From Alphaproteobacteria bacterium (GTDB taxonomy: Bacteria; Pseudomonadota; Alphaproteobacteria; Micropepsales; Micropepsaceae), in NCBI GenBank assembly GCA_019245415.1, contig JAFARO010000004.1, positions 744,001 to 808,000 on the forward strand: DNA of 64,000 nt. The letters are read 5' to 3'. Below, piece after piece: positions 51,161 to 59,504 of the stretch (positions are counted from its first letter, which is position 1; each line of letters begins with the position of its first letter). Made by a program: the position numbers and the translations under genes. Below the pieces are notes generated by a model, which was not told the DNA's origin, made no database searches, and was given only the letters and a program-made list of their open reading frames with translations.

Positions 51161-52354
51161 CAACTCGCCACTCTTCGCGAACCGGAACGGATTGCCCGCC
51201 TGCATCGCGATGCAGAACCAGCCGGTGGCGCCGGTGTGCAGCGCCGCGTAGTAATCGTCGCCGCTGTCGCCGGTTTGCAATCCGTCCTTCGACGCCGCAT
51301 CGATGCCGTAACCGTCGGCGTTCGGTGCCGACGCCTGTCCGGTCTCGATGTCGCCGAGCAAAATGTCCGCCTGGGTGACGTCGCCGCCCTGGTTGCGCGC
51401 GAGAAGCGCCGCGGCGGCATGCGCCGTGCCTTCGAACCAGACCCCGGAGCGGTCCTTCACTTCGAAGCTCAGTCCCTGGAAGTCGCCGCTGGTAGCTGAG
51501 AGATGAGTCAGCGCCCAATCGATCGAGCCTTGATAGGCCGCGAGCCCGGTCGCGAGATAGCTCCAGGTCTGGACGTCTTCCGGCGTCGGATCTCCGCGAT
51601 TGACCGTCACGCCGTCGTCGAGCGTGCCGATGTAGAAGAAGCCCTTTTTGCGGTTCCACATCGACTTGACGAAACGCAAGGCGTGCGCGGCGTCCGCTTT
51701 CCAGGCGCTATTGCCAGTGGCTTGGTGCAGCATGGTGAAGAAGGCAAAGGTGTCGATGTTGTGCTCTGTGGACTTCCACAGAAGCTTGCTGCCGTCCACC
51801 TTCAGCCCGCCGGTGTATCCGCCCTTGCCGCGGGTGTCGTACGCGTTCGCTATGAGAAAATTACCGAGCGCCAAAGCGGCATCGAGATAGGTTCCGTCAT
51901 GGGTGAGGCGCCACAGATGCAGTAGCGCCATCCCGGTCCAGGCGATGTTGCCGGTAAAGCTGCTTTGCGCGGCGACATTGGGCGTGCCGTCGTTGTTGAG
52001 GAAGGGATCGGCATGATAGGCGTCGCGCACCCGCCCGTCGGCGGCGGGGTCGTGCTGCTGCGCATAGACCAGGCTGTCGCCCAGAACCTTGGCGCGGTCC
52101 TTGTCGTCGGGATTGCCGCGCTGCAGCAGCGCCACGATCAGCACGGCGTCGTCATACGTGTAGCTGACGTCGCCATCGTCGAAGGTGCTTGTCGGCACGA
52201 AACTCTGCGCCACGCGCAGCGTATCGCCGCTGCCATAGAGATCCATCATCCGGTCGACGAAGACGTAGGCCTTGTCCAGCGGCGTCTGCTGCGCCGCCGC
52301 GGCTGCGGGCGTCAGCAAGATCACCGCGGCCAAGACCGTCGCGCGCGGGTTCAT
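51143..52354 (-). CDS. exported alpha/alpha-barrel protein, glycoside-hydrolase-like, unknown substrate
   Basis: A 403-residue exported protein. ATG 52354 begins a signal peptide (ATVLAAVILLTPAAAAAQ). The mature part has repeated helix pairs with aromatic inner faces (TGNIAWTGMALLHLWRLTHD, STEHNIDTFAFFTMLHQATG, DVQTWSYLATGLAAYQGSID, GVWFEGTAHAAAALLARNQG), the pattern of (alpha/alpha)6 barrels of sugar-active enzymes such as GH88/GH105 and related families. Candidate catalytic Asp residues are in DDAVLIVALLQ and NIDTFAF, but I cannot fix a family. The start overlaps the SDR stop (ATGA), so it is coupled to the SDR upstream. It may act on an oligosaccharide in the periplasm. Confidence 0.6.
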   Translation of the reverse strand: MNPRATVLAAVILLTPAAAAAQQTPLDKAYVFVDRMMDLYGSGDTLRVAQSFVPTSTFDDGDVSYTYDDAVLIVALLQRGNPDDKDRAKVLGDSLVYAQQHDPAADGRVRDAYHADPFLNNDGTPNVAAQSSFTGNIAWTGMALLHLWRLTHDGTYLDAALALGNFLIANAYDTRGKGGYTGGLKVDGSKLLWKSTEHNIDTFAFFTMLHQATGNSAWKADAAHALRFVKSMWNRKKGFFYIGTLDDGVTVNRGDPTPEDVQTWSYLATGLAAYQGSIDWALTHLSATSGDFQGLSFEVKDRSGVWFEGTAHAAAALLARNQGGDVTQADILLGDIETGQASAPNADGYGIDAASKDGLQTGDSGDDYYAALHTGATGWFCIAMQAGNPFRFAKSGELLAQRP

Positions 52355-53136
52355 CCCCACCGTCCCGTGACGGGGTGCGAGCTCGACAAGCCGCCGTCGA
52401 CCGGGAAGGCCTGGCCGTTGACGTAGGACGCGTCGTCGCTCGCCAGGAACAGCGCCATATGCGCGATCTCTTCGGGATGGCCGTAGCGCTTCAGCGGATT
52501 GAGCTGGCCGATCTTGCCTTCGGTGCCGCGCGACTTGGCGTGATCGAAGATCGGCTTGGTCATGCCGGTCTCGATGATGCCGGGACAGATGGCATTGACG
52601 CGGATGCCTGTGCCGGCGAGCAGGTTCGCGCTCAGCTGCGTGAGCGAGATCACCCCGGCCTTGCTGGCGCTGTAGGGCGCGCCGCCGGCGCCGGAGCGCA
52701 GGCCCGCGACCGAGGCGGTGCAGACGATGGCGCCTTTCTTCTTCGGCACCATGACCCGCGCCGCATGCTTGATCGCGAGATAGACGCCGATCAGGTTGAC
52801 GCTGAGCACGTCCATCCAGTCCTGGGGCGACAGTTCGAGGAAATTGCGAAAGCCGCCGCTCACCCCGGCATTGGCATAGAGGGCATCGAGCGTGCCGTAT
52901 TCCGACACGGCACGGTCCACCGCGGCGGCGATGTCGGTCTCGGAAGAGGCGTCGGCGCGAATCGCGATCGCGGTGCCGCCGGCGCGCGTAATGGCCTCGG
53001 CCGTCTCAGCGATTTCCGCCGCGCGGTCCACCGCGACGACCTTGGCCCCTTCCTGTGCGAAGAGGATGGCGCTGGCGCGGCCGATTCCGCTGGCGGCTCC
53101 TGTAATCAGGGCGACGCGTCCGTCGAGGCGTTTCAT
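52351..53136 (-). CDS. SDR-family oxidoreductase
   Basis: A 261-residue classical short-chain dehydrogenase. Coenzyme motif ITGAASGIGRA (11-21), an acidic D in VVAVDRA favouring NAD, NAG in YANAGVSGG, Ser in CTASVAGL, and Tyr/Lys in PYSASKAG. The end SYVNGQAFPVDGGLSSSHP is typical of glucose/3-oxoacyl-type SDRs. ATG 53136 has an ideal AAAGGAG eight bases upstream. It overlaps the next gene by four bases (ATGA). Sugar, alcohol or hydroxy-acid substrates are possible. The partner is a periplasmic helical-barrel protein, so joint sugar catabolism is a weak inference. Confidence 0.87.
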   Translation of the reverse strand: MKRLDGRVALITGAASGIGRASAILFAQEGAKVVAVDRAAEIAETAEAITRAGGTAIAIRADASSETDIAAAVDRAVSEYGTLDALYANAGVSGGFRNFLELSPQDWMDVLSVNLIGVYLAIKHAARVMVPKKKGAIVCTASVAGLRSGAGGAPYSASKAGVISLTQLSANLLAGTGIRVNAICPGIIETGMTKPIFDHAKSRGTEGKIGQLNPLKRYGHPEEIAHMALFLASDDASYVNGQAFPVDGGLSSSHPVTGRWG

Positions 53137-53234
53137 GCGTTTCTCCTTTGATAATTGCGTGAGCTTGCCCGGACGGGCGTGGGGGTCAAGCCGGCCTAGA
53201 GCGGGCGGCGCCCGAGGGTTAAAGTCGATTTGGG

Positions 53235-54395
53235 ATGAATCGTACAGAGAACGCCGTATTGGCCGATGCACGCGCCTGGTTCCGCTTGGAGCGGAAGGGG
53301 CGGCTGTTGCGATTCGTCGCGGGCGGCGTCTGGGTCGTGAGCGAGGCGGCGCGGCTTGACCGTGAGCTTTCCGGGCTCGCTTCGGGCGGCTCGCCGGAAG
53401 TCGAAATCGACGGCAGCGGCATTGAACGGCTGGACAGCGCCGGCGCCTGGCTCCTGGTGCGCACCAAACGCGCGCTGGAGCAGGGCGGCGCGCGGGTGAC
53501 CTCGCTGTCGCTGCCCGACAGATATGCGCCGCTCATCGCCAGCATCGAGCAGGAGCACGTCGCACAGCCGGTGGTGATCGCCAAGCGGCATGGCTTCGTC
53601 CCGGTCCTGGAGCGCGTGGGTCGCGGCACCGTCGGCGCCGGCCGACAGGGCTACCGCATGCTCGGCTATCTCGGGCGCTTCATGATCGAGTGGTTCGAGG
53701 CGCTCGTCCAGCCGCGCGGCAATCTGCGGTTCGCGGCGCTGCTCCATCAGGTCGAGGAGGTCGGGATCAACGCGCTTCCCATCGTGGGATTGCTGCAGTT
53801 TCTGATCGGCATCGTCATCGCCTACCAGGCCGCCAACCAGCTTCGCCGCTTCAATGCCGAGGTCCTGACCATCGACGGCGTGGCGTTCGGCGTGCTGCGC
53901 GAGCTCGGCGTGCTGATCACCGCCATCATCGTCGCCGGCCGCTCCGGCTCCGCCTTCACCGCCGAGATCGGCACCATGCGCGTCAACGAGGAGATCGACG
54001 CGCTGGAGACCATCGGCATCAACACCTTCGACGTCCTGGTGCTGCCGCGCGTGCTGGGCCTGTTGATCGCGCTGCCGCTGCTCACCTTCTATTCCGACGT
54101 GATGGCGATGATCGGCGGCGCGGTGATGTGCTATTTCGATCTCGGCATCACGGTGCCGGCCTTCATGCGCCATCTGCAGCACGCCATATCGATCAACACC
54201 TTCCTCGTCGGCCTTATCAAGGCGCCGGTGTTCGCGGTGGTGATCGGGCTGGTCGGCTGCTTCGAAGGCCTGCAGGTCGAGCGCAACGCCGCCAGCGTCG
54301 GCAAGCTCACCACCCGCTCCGTCGTCGAATCGGTCTTCCTGGTGATCGTGCTCGATGCCGGCTTTTCGATCCTGTTCTCGATCCTGAACATATGA
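53235..54395 (+). CDS. mlaE: MlaE-type lipid ABC permease with N-terminal STAS domain
   Basis: A 386-residue protein. Residues 1-110 form a STAS-like domain (VEIDGSGIERLDSAGAWLLV is the conserved strand-helix), fused to an MlaE permease. The latter has VGINALPIVGLLQFLIGIVI, FGVLRELGVLITAIIVAGRS and SGSAFTAEIGTMRVNEEIDA, which holds the signature EIGTM..NEEIDAL. The C-terminal LIKAPVFAVVIGLVGCFEGL is also standard. In E. coli STAS (MlaB) is a separate protein, so the fusion replaces mlaB. It should move phospholipids between inner and outer membranes. Followed by ATPase, MlaD and lipoprotein genes; the stop overlaps the ATPase start (ATGA). Confidence 0.88.
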   Translation: MNRTENAVLADARAWFRLERKGRLLRFVAGGVWVVSEAARLDRELSGLASGGSPEVEIDGSGIERLDSAGAWLLVRTKRALEQGGARVTSLSLPDRYAPLIASIEQEHVAQPVVIAKRHGFVPVLERVGRGTVGAGRQGYRMLGYLGRFMIEWFEALVQPRGNLRFAALLHQVEEVGINALPIVGLLQFLIGIVIAYQAANQLRRFNAEVLTIDGVAFGVLRELGVLITAIIVAGRSGSAFTAEIGTMRVNEEIDALETIGINTFDVLVLPRVLGLLIALPLLTFYSDVMAMIGGAVMCYFDLGITVPAFMRHLQHAISINTFLVGLIKAPVFAVVIGLVGCFEGLQVERNAASVGKLTTRSVVESVFLVIVLDAGFSILFSILNI

Positions 54396-55168
54396 CCATG
54401 GCGACAGCGGACAGAGAGGTCGTGATCAAGGTGCGCGGGCTGGTCAACCGGCTGGGCGGCAACCTCATCCATGACGACATCGATCTCGACGTCTATCGGG
54501 GCGAGGTGCTGGGCGTGGTCGGCGGCTCGGGCTCGGGAAAATCGGTGCTGCTGCGCACCATCGTCGGCCTGAACCGGCCGCGGGCCGGCACGGTGGAGGT
54601 CTTCGGCGAGGATCCGGTGCCGCACCGCGAACGGCCGGAAAACTCCGTCCAGATGCGCTGGGGCGTGCTGTTCCAGGAAGGCGCCCTGTTCTCCTCGCAG
54701 ACCGTGGCCGAGAACATCCAGGTGCCGCTGCGCGAATACACGAATATGAGCCAGGCCTTGATGAACGAGATAGCCGCGATGAAGCTTTCGATGGTCGGGC
54801 TGCCGGCCGATGCCGCGCGCAAATTTCCTTCCGAACTCTCCGGCGGCATGAAGAAGCGCGCCGGCCTCGCGCGCGCCCTCGCGGCCGATCCCGAGATCGT
54901 CTTTCTGGACGAGCCGACCGCGGGGCTCGATCCGATCTCAGCCAGCCAGTTCGACGCGCTCCTGCGCGACCTGCAGAAGAGCCTCAACCTGACCGTCTTC
55001 ATGGTGACCCACGATCTCGACACCCTGCGGGCGACGGCCGACCGCATCGCGGTTCTCGTCAACCGCAAGATCAAGATCGGCACGATCGACGAGATCAGGC
55101 GCGATCCCGATCCCTGGATCCAGGAATATTTCTCCGGCACGCGCGGCCGCGCGGCGTTGGACAGTTGA
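54392..55168 (+). CDS. mlaF: MlaF-type ABC transporter ATP-binding protein
   Basis: A 258-residue ATPase. Walker A GGSGSGKS (44-51), Q-loop in LFQEGALFSSQTV, signature ELSGGMKKRAGLARAL (148-163) and Walker B IVFLDEPTAGLDP (169-181). H-loop THDLDTL is present. LSGGMKKR is the MlaF/Ttg2A-type variant of the signature, and DIDLDVYRGEVLGVVGGSGS at the N-terminal strand also fits. ATG 54392 overlaps the permease stop (ATGA). It drives the STAS-permease in retrograde or anterograde phospholipid transport; direction is not settled for the family. Confidence 0.9.
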   Translation: MTMATADREVVIKVRGLVNRLGGNLIHDDIDLDVYRGEVLGVVGGSGSGKSVLLRTIVGLNRPRAGTVEVFGEDPVPHRERPENSVQMRWGVLFQEGALFSSQTVAENIQVPLREYTNMSQALMNEIAAMKLSMVGLPADAARKFPSELSGGMKKRAGLARALAADPEIVFLDEPTAGLDPISASQFDALLRDLQKSLNLTVFMVTHDLDTLRATADRIAVLVNRKIKIGTIDEIRRDPDPWIQEYFSGTRGRAALDS

Positions 55169-55180
55169 GGAGCCGAAACG

Positions 55181-56047
55181 ATGGAAACCAAGGCGAATTA
55201 CGTTGCGGTGGGCGCGTTCGTGCTCGTCTGCATGCTGGGACTGGTGGTGACGCTGCTCTGGTTCGCGGGCGCGCAGTACAGCCAGGAATACGTCTACTAT
55301 CAGACCTCGTTTAAAGGCCCCGTCACCGGGCTGGGCGACGGTACGGTGGTGCGCTTCAACGGCATCGATGTCGGCCGGGTCACCGATCTGAGCTTCGATC
55401 CCAACGACCCGCAGCGCGTCATCGCCAAGCTGCAGTTGCGGCCCAATCTGCACATCCGCGAAGACTCGGTGGCCTCGATCGAAAGCGAGGGCCTCACCGG
55501 CGGCTCCTATGTCGAGATCAGCGGCGGGACGAAGAAATCGCCCGAGCTGAGCGCGCCGGCGGGCCAGATCCCGGTCATCAAATCCAGTCCGTCGACCTTG
55601 CAGCAGCTCGAGCAGAGCGCGCCGCAGCTCGTGGCCAAGCTCAACCTCGTCGCCGACAAGCTCAACGACATGCTGGGCGACAAGAACCGCAAGGCGCTGA
55701 GCGACGTCCTCGCCAATCTCGACACCACCACGGCGGCGCTGGCTCGGCGCTCGGGCGACATCGACGCGACGCTCGTCAATTTTTCGCAGGCATCGAAGAA
55801 CCTGGCGCAGGCGTCGAAGCAAATGACGCCGATGATCGCCGATGCCGACAAGACGGTGAAGTCCTTCGGCAAGCTTTCGACCGACGCCGATGCATTCGTC
55901 AACGGCGAAGCGCTCGGCCAGTTCGCGGACCTGCTGCGCGAAGGGCGCGCCATGGTGGCGAGCCTGACGCGGCTCTCCAACGACCTCGACCGCCAGCCGA
56001 CCAAGCTTCTTTTCGGTGATCGCTACAAGGGATACACGCCCAAATGA
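55181..56047 (+). CDS. mlaD: MlaD-family (MCE) substrate-binding protein
   Basis: A 288-residue protein anchored by one helix (YVAVGAFVLVCMLGLVVTLLW, 6-26). An MCE domain follows (GPVTGLGDGTVVRFNGIDVG, SVASIESEGLTGGSYVEI, about 42-120). The remainder is a long helical tail with heptad-like leucines (LQQLEQSAPQLVAKLNLVAD, LARRSGDIDATLVNFSQASK) that should form the periplasmic tunnel or needle. It is longer than E. coli MlaD (183) because of the tail, as in other alphaproteobacterial homologues. ATG 55181 is 12 bp after mlaF. Its stop overlaps the lipoprotein start (ATGA). Confidence 0.88.
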   Translation: METKANYVAVGAFVLVCMLGLVVTLLWFAGAQYSQEYVYYQTSFKGPVTGLGDGTVVRFNGIDVGRVTDLSFDPNDPQRVIAKLQLRPNLHIREDSVASIESEGLTGGSYVEISGGTKKSPELSAPAGQIPVIKSSPSTLQQLEQSAPQLVAKLNLVADKLNDMLGDKNRKALSDVLANLDTTTAALARRSGDIDATLVNFSQASKNLAQASKQMTPMIADADKTVKSFGKLSTDADAFVNGEALGQFADLLREGRAMVASLTRLSNDLDRQPTKLLFGDRYKGYTPK

Positions 56048-56688
56048 CCCCGCTCCTTGCCATCTCCAATCGCCGCGCCGTGCTGCTGGGCGGCTCGGCC
56101 TTCGTCTTGGCCGCCTGCGGCGACCTGATCGGCCCCGCCAGCACGCCGCAGCAGCTCTATTCGCTCAAGCCCCAAGGCGCGGCGCCGATGCCCGGCCCCA
56201 AAGCCGATTTCTCGCTCGCCGTCCAGGCCAGCACGGCCTCGCAGCATCTCGATAGCTTGCGCATCGCACTGGCGCAGAGCGACGGGCGTGTCGACTACTA
56301 CGCGGATGCGGCATGGACGGACCGGCTGCATGTGCTGGTGCAGAGCGCACTGGTCGAGGCTTTCGAGAGCAGCGGGCGCATCGCGGCCGTGGCGGCGGAG
56401 GGCGAAGGCTTCCAGGCTGATTACATCCTGGATGCCGACATCCGCGATTTCGAGGCCCGCTATGCCTTGCCGGACGGCATCCCCGCCGTGCGCGTGCGCA
56501 TCGTCGCCAAGCTCGCGCCGATCCGCGGACGCGCCATCGTTGCCGAGCTGAATTCGGTGCACGACGTGCCGGCCTCGGAGAACTCGGTTGCCGCGGTGGT
56601 GCGCGCGTTCGATGCCGCCCTCGGCCAGGCCCTGTCCGACATCGTGCCCTGGGCGCTCTCGGCGGCGCACGGCAAGGGCGGCGGCTAG
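56044..56688 (+). CDS. ABC transport auxiliary lipoprotein of the Mla-type system
   Basis: A 214-residue lipoprotein. The signal peptide RRAVLLGGSAFVLAAC has a good lipobox (LAAC, Cys25). The mature domain has YSLKPQGAAPM, RVDYYADAAWTDRLHVLVQS and LVEAFESSGRIAAVAAEGEG, as in the ABC-type transport auxiliary component family (PqiC/YmbA-like). These are outer-membrane lipoproteins that receive lipids from MCE proteins. It is the last gene of the four-gene cassette and overlaps mlaD by four bases. Confidence 0.82.
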   Translation: MTPLLAISNRRAVLLGGSAFVLAACGDLIGPASTPQQLYSLKPQGAAPMPGPKADFSLAVQASTASQHLDSLRIALAQSDGRVDYYADAAWTDRLHVLVQSALVEAFESSGRIAAVAAEGEGFQADYILDADIRDFEARYALPDGIPAVRVRIVAKLAPIRGRAIVAELNSVHDVPASENSVAAVVRAFDAALGQALSDIVPWALSAAHGKGGG

Positions 56689-56745
56689 CCCGGAACCAAT
56701 CTCCCCCGCTTGCCGTTAAGGGAGGGATTGCGACGGGAGATTGCC

Positions 56746-56925
56746 ATGCTGAGATGGGCCTTCATTTTCTTGATCGTCGGGTTGATCGCGGCGGTGTTGG
56801 GATTCACAAATCTTGCCGGCGCCTCGATCGAGATCGCGAAGATCCTGTTCTTCGTCTTCATGGTGATCTTCGTCGTGCTCCTCATCGCCGGCATCACCGT
56901 AGGCCGGCGAATGACAGGGCCTTAG
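56746..56925 (+). CDS. small DUF1328-type membrane peptide
   Basis: 59 residues, [20 protein letters not shown] at the N-terminus and [20 protein letters not shown] near the end: two membrane helices with a short NLAGASIEI loop. This is the DUF1328/YtjA pattern (lengths 52-62), a family of stress-associated small membrane proteins. GGGAG eight bases before ATG 56746 sets the start; the longer frame from 56710 is unneeded. It lies between the Mla cassette and a glycosyltransferase. Confidence 0.8.
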   Translation: MLRWAFIFLIVGLIAAVLGFTNLAGASIEIAKILFFVFMVIFVVLLIAGITVGRRMTGP

Positions 56926-56986
56926 CCCGGCCGTCTTCCCGGATTTGTTGTGAGATGGCTGCTCGCCGTGCCAGCATTGAAGCGGC

Positions 56987-58486
56987 ATGGCGAGCGAGGG
57001 CAGCAGGGGCGATCTCGAGGCGGCGGAGCTGCACTTCAAGCGAGGGCAGTTCGACCAGGCACGCGCCTGCTACGCGCGTTGCCAAAGCGACCCTGTTGCG
57101 GCGCAAAGGCTCGTCTTCATCGCGCAGGTCGAAGCACTGGCCGGTTCGCTGGGTGAACTGCTCTATCCCGAATGCCTGATCGACGTCCTGCTCGACGAAT
57201 GCGCGGCATCGACGCGGGCGTGGGAATCGCAGCCTTCGACACTGATGACCGTTTGCCATTCGCTCGCGGCGGGCGGCGCCGAAAGGCAGACCGTCACGGT
57301 CCTGAAGCGGCTGGCCGCCGACGCGCGCATCGCACAGGTTTTTCCGGTGTTCCGCGTTCTCGACGAGCCGGGCGGGAGCTTCTTCCTTCCGATGCTGCGG
57401 GAGGTTCCGCTCGATCCGATCGTGTTCGCGGCGCAAGACCCGAACTTGCCCCAGGCGGAGACGAATTCGCGGTTGAAGGCATGCATGGATCTGTTGCCCG
57501 CCCAGCTGCGGCGTGATATTCGGCAGTTCGCCGCCTTGCTGCGCCGGCATCGGCCGCAGGCGGTCCACATCCGCCACGAAATGGCCGGCTGCGCGATCGC
57601 CTGTGCGCTGGAGAACGTACCGCGCTTTGCGATCCACCGCGGCACGCTGCCGCTGGATCGTTGGAACCAAAATGCGACGCAGCTCACGAGACTGGCGCGG
57701 CCGCGCCGGCACACCTATCAGCGTCTGCTCGAACGGCCCGGCTTCGTGATGACCGCTCCCAGCCGGGCTTGCCGCGCCGCCGACCGCGAATGGCTGGAGT
57801 GGCTGGACGGCACGCGCTTTCGCACGATCCCCAACGCGGTCGACGTTCAAGCCCTGTCCGCCGAACGCGGGCGCGATTTGCGCGGCCGGCTCGGCATTGC
57901 GCAGGATGCGTTCGTCCTCGGCGGTGTCTTTCGCTTGGCGCCCGTCAAGCGGCCGGCATTGTGGATGGAGACGGCGCTGCTGGTCGCGGACGCGCTCCCC
58001 GACGCGCGCTTCGTCCTGGTGGGCGACGGAGCGCTGTTTGCGGAGCTTGAGCGCTTTGCGCACAGGCACGGCCTCGCCGCGCGGCTGCATATGCCGGGCG
58101 CGGTGCACGACATCGCGGACTGGTACGCGATCATGGATCTCAATCTTCTGGTCTCGGAGCGCGAGGGCTTTGCCAACGTGCTGGCCGAGGGCCAGGCGCT
58201 CGGCATCCCCGCGCTCGCGATCGATGTCGGCGGCGTCGGAGAAGCCATGGAGGTCGGCGTGACGGGACGCCTTCTGGCGGACGATGCGACGGCGCAACAG
58301 ATCGCCGACGCGGTCGAGTCCATCGCCGACGATCCGGCCTGGCGCGACGCCGCCAGGCGCGCCGGCCCGACATTCGTGCGCCGCAAATTCCGCGCCGACA
58401 TCTGCATCCAGGGCCCTGCTCGAGGTGCTGGGACTAACGTGAGGCTGGCGGACAGAGAGGGATTCGAACCCTCGAACGGCTATTAA
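56987..58486 (+). CDS. GT4-type glycosyltransferase with an apparent C-terminal frameshift
   Basis: 499 residues as read. The N-terminal part is helical (AAELHFKRGQFDQARACYAR, perhaps a TPR), then a GT-B fold: MTVCHSLAAGGAERQTVTVL, IHRGTLPLDRWNQN, and the donor site GGVFRLAPVKRPALWMETAL with VSEREGFANVLAEGQALGIP holding the E-x7-E. The expected C-terminus does not appear: after IQ at 58409 the frame reads GPARGAGTNVRLADRE and ends inside tRNA-Ser at 58486. Removing one G from GGGCCC at 58411-58416 gives ALLEVLGLT and a TGA at 58440-58442, just before the tRNA. An assembly error or recent mutation is likely; the enzyme core is intact. Confidence 0.75.
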   Translation: MASEGSRGDLEAAELHFKRGQFDQARACYARCQSDPVAAQRLVFIAQVEALAGSLGELLYPECLIDVLLDECAASTRAWESQPSTLMTVCHSLAAGGAERQTVTVLKRLAADARIAQVFPVFRVLDEPGGSFFLPMLREVPLDPIVFAAQDPNLPQAETNSRLKACMDLLPAQLRRDIRQFAALLRRHRPQAVHIRHEMAGCAIACALENVPRFAIHRGTLPLDRWNQNATQLTRLARPRRHTYQRLLERPGFVMTAPSRACRAADREWLEWLDGTRFRTIPNAVDVQALSAERGRDLRGRLGIAQDAFVLGGVFRLAPVKRPALWMETALLVADALPDARFVLVGDGALFAELERFAHRHGLAARLHMPGAVHDIADWYAIMDLNLLVSEREGFANVLAEGQALGIPALAIDVGGVGEAMEVGVTGRLLADDATAQQIADAVESIADDPAWRDAARRAGPTFVRRKFRADICIQGPARGAGTNVRLADREGFEPSNGY

Positions 58487-58536
58487 CCGTTACACACTTT
58501 CCAGGCGTGCGCCTTCAACCACTCGGCCATCTGTCC
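58446..58536 (-). tRNA. tRNA-Ser (GGA)
   Basis: A 91-nt class II tRNA with long variable arm. Acceptor GGACAGA pairs with TCTGTCC, D arm contains GCCGAGTGG, the anticodon loop CTGGAAA carries GGA (serine, UCC/UCU), the T arm is GAGGG TTCGAAT CCCTC, and CCA is encoded at 58446-58448 on the minus strand. It lies antisense to the extended 3' end of the glycosyltransferase reading frame. Confidence 0.95.
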
Positions 58537-58631
58537 GCTCTGGCAGGGGCACGCTTTTATCCGGATTGGCCCGCAAAGCAAGCCGGGCGGCTGATGAGAG
58601 CCGCCCGGTGCTTTGGCGGGGCGCCTGCGCC

Positions 58632-59084
58632 TCAGTCGGTTCCGGCGCGGCCCAGTCCGAGATCGTGTTCGGCGGCGACGATGGAGATCGTGTAGCCCGC
58701 CACCACGTCGAACAGCGTGAACAGGGTAAGGAAAAAGAAGGTCGACGTCGCGAAGCCCCTAAGCGTGATGAACTCGATTAGAGCCACCACGAAAAGGAGC
58801 ATCGACAGACCGTGATTTATGATTTCCTTGGAAGTGGTGCGCGTCGCCTTGACCACCTCTATGAACAGCATCGCGACGCCGAAGAGCACGAGGAAATCGC
58901 TGAAGCTGAACTGCCACGGATCGCCGGAAAACATCTTGACGGTAAAGCTGAGCTTGTCGCTCAGAAGCGCTTGAATCTTGTTGTGTCCGTCCTGGACGTC
59001 GTTGCGCCCCGCGATCGAGCCGCCCAATGCGAACAGATTGTAAAGCCCGACCGGCAGGACAAGCAGCGGAAACAATCGGAACAT
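58632..59084 (-). CDS. four-helix membrane protein of unknown function
   Basis: A 150-residue protein with hydrophobic segments FRLFPLLVLPVGLYNLFAL, FSDFLVLFGVAMLFIEVVKA, GLSMLLFVVALIEFITLRGF and FFFLTLFTLFDVVAGYTISI. The second loop has ATRTTSKEIINHGLSM. No family recognised, though similar small proteins are common in alphaproteobacteria. ATG 59084 follows GGGGAGATTTCACG; the ORF to 59123 is an extension. It stands alone between tRNA-Ser and the LAB_N gene on the same strand, 102 bp from it. Confidence 0.65.
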   Translation of the reverse strand: MFRLFPLLVLPVGLYNLFALGGSIAGRNDVQDGHNKIQALLSDKLSFTVKMFSGDPWQFSFSDFLVLFGVAMLFIEVVKATRTTSKEIINHGLSMLLFVVALIEFITLRGFATSTFFFLTLFTLFDVVAGYTISIVAAEHDLGLGRAGTD

Positions 59085-59186
59085 CGTGAAATCTCCCCGT
59101 GTCGTTTGCGGACCCCGCCGCAATACTTAACGTATCACAATGGGGCGGAACAGGGGCACGCCCAGGGCGGCCGTGTGACAGTATGG

Positions 59187-59504
59187 TTAAGACGCCGCCT
59201 TGGCCGGCTTGCGCTCGCGATAGGTCAAGTAGAGATTTCGCGCATAGATGAAGAGCGGCAGCGCGTTGCCCAGGACCAGCGGCAGGCTGCGCAGATGGAT
59301 CACATAGACAAGGTTGATCGAGGCGCCGGCCAGGCTGCAGTACCAAAAGGCGATGGGAATCACGCTGCGGCCTTCCATCTCGCTCTTCAGCCACTGGATG
59401 ATGAAGCGCGCCCCGAACACGGCCGCGCCCAAGAAGCCGATCGCGTCCCACGTGTCGAAAGGGTGGCGCACCACGCCCAAAAACCAGTTGGCAACCTCGT
59501 GCAT
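59187..59504 (-). CDS. lipid A biosynthesis N-terminal domain (LAB_N) membrane protein
   Basis: A 105-residue protein with three helices. AIGFLGAAVFGARFIIQWLK, SEMEGRSVIPIAFWYCSLAG and INLVYVIHLRSLPLVLGNAL are the LAB_N pattern (R-F-x-x-Q-W, S-V-x-P-x-x-F-W). The fold is related to MtN3/SWEET-like transporters, and the domain is found next to glycosyltransferases of lipid A and lipid carriers. ATG 59504 is overlapped by the stop of the GT2 gene (TGATG), so the two are translationally coupled and very likely work together on a lipid-linked sugar. Confidence 0.85.
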   Translation of the reverse strand: MHEVANWFLGVVRHPFDTWDAIGFLGAAVFGARFIIQWLKSEMEGRSVIPIAFWYCSLAGASINLVYVIHLRSLPLVLGNALPLFIYARNLYLTYRERKPAKAAS

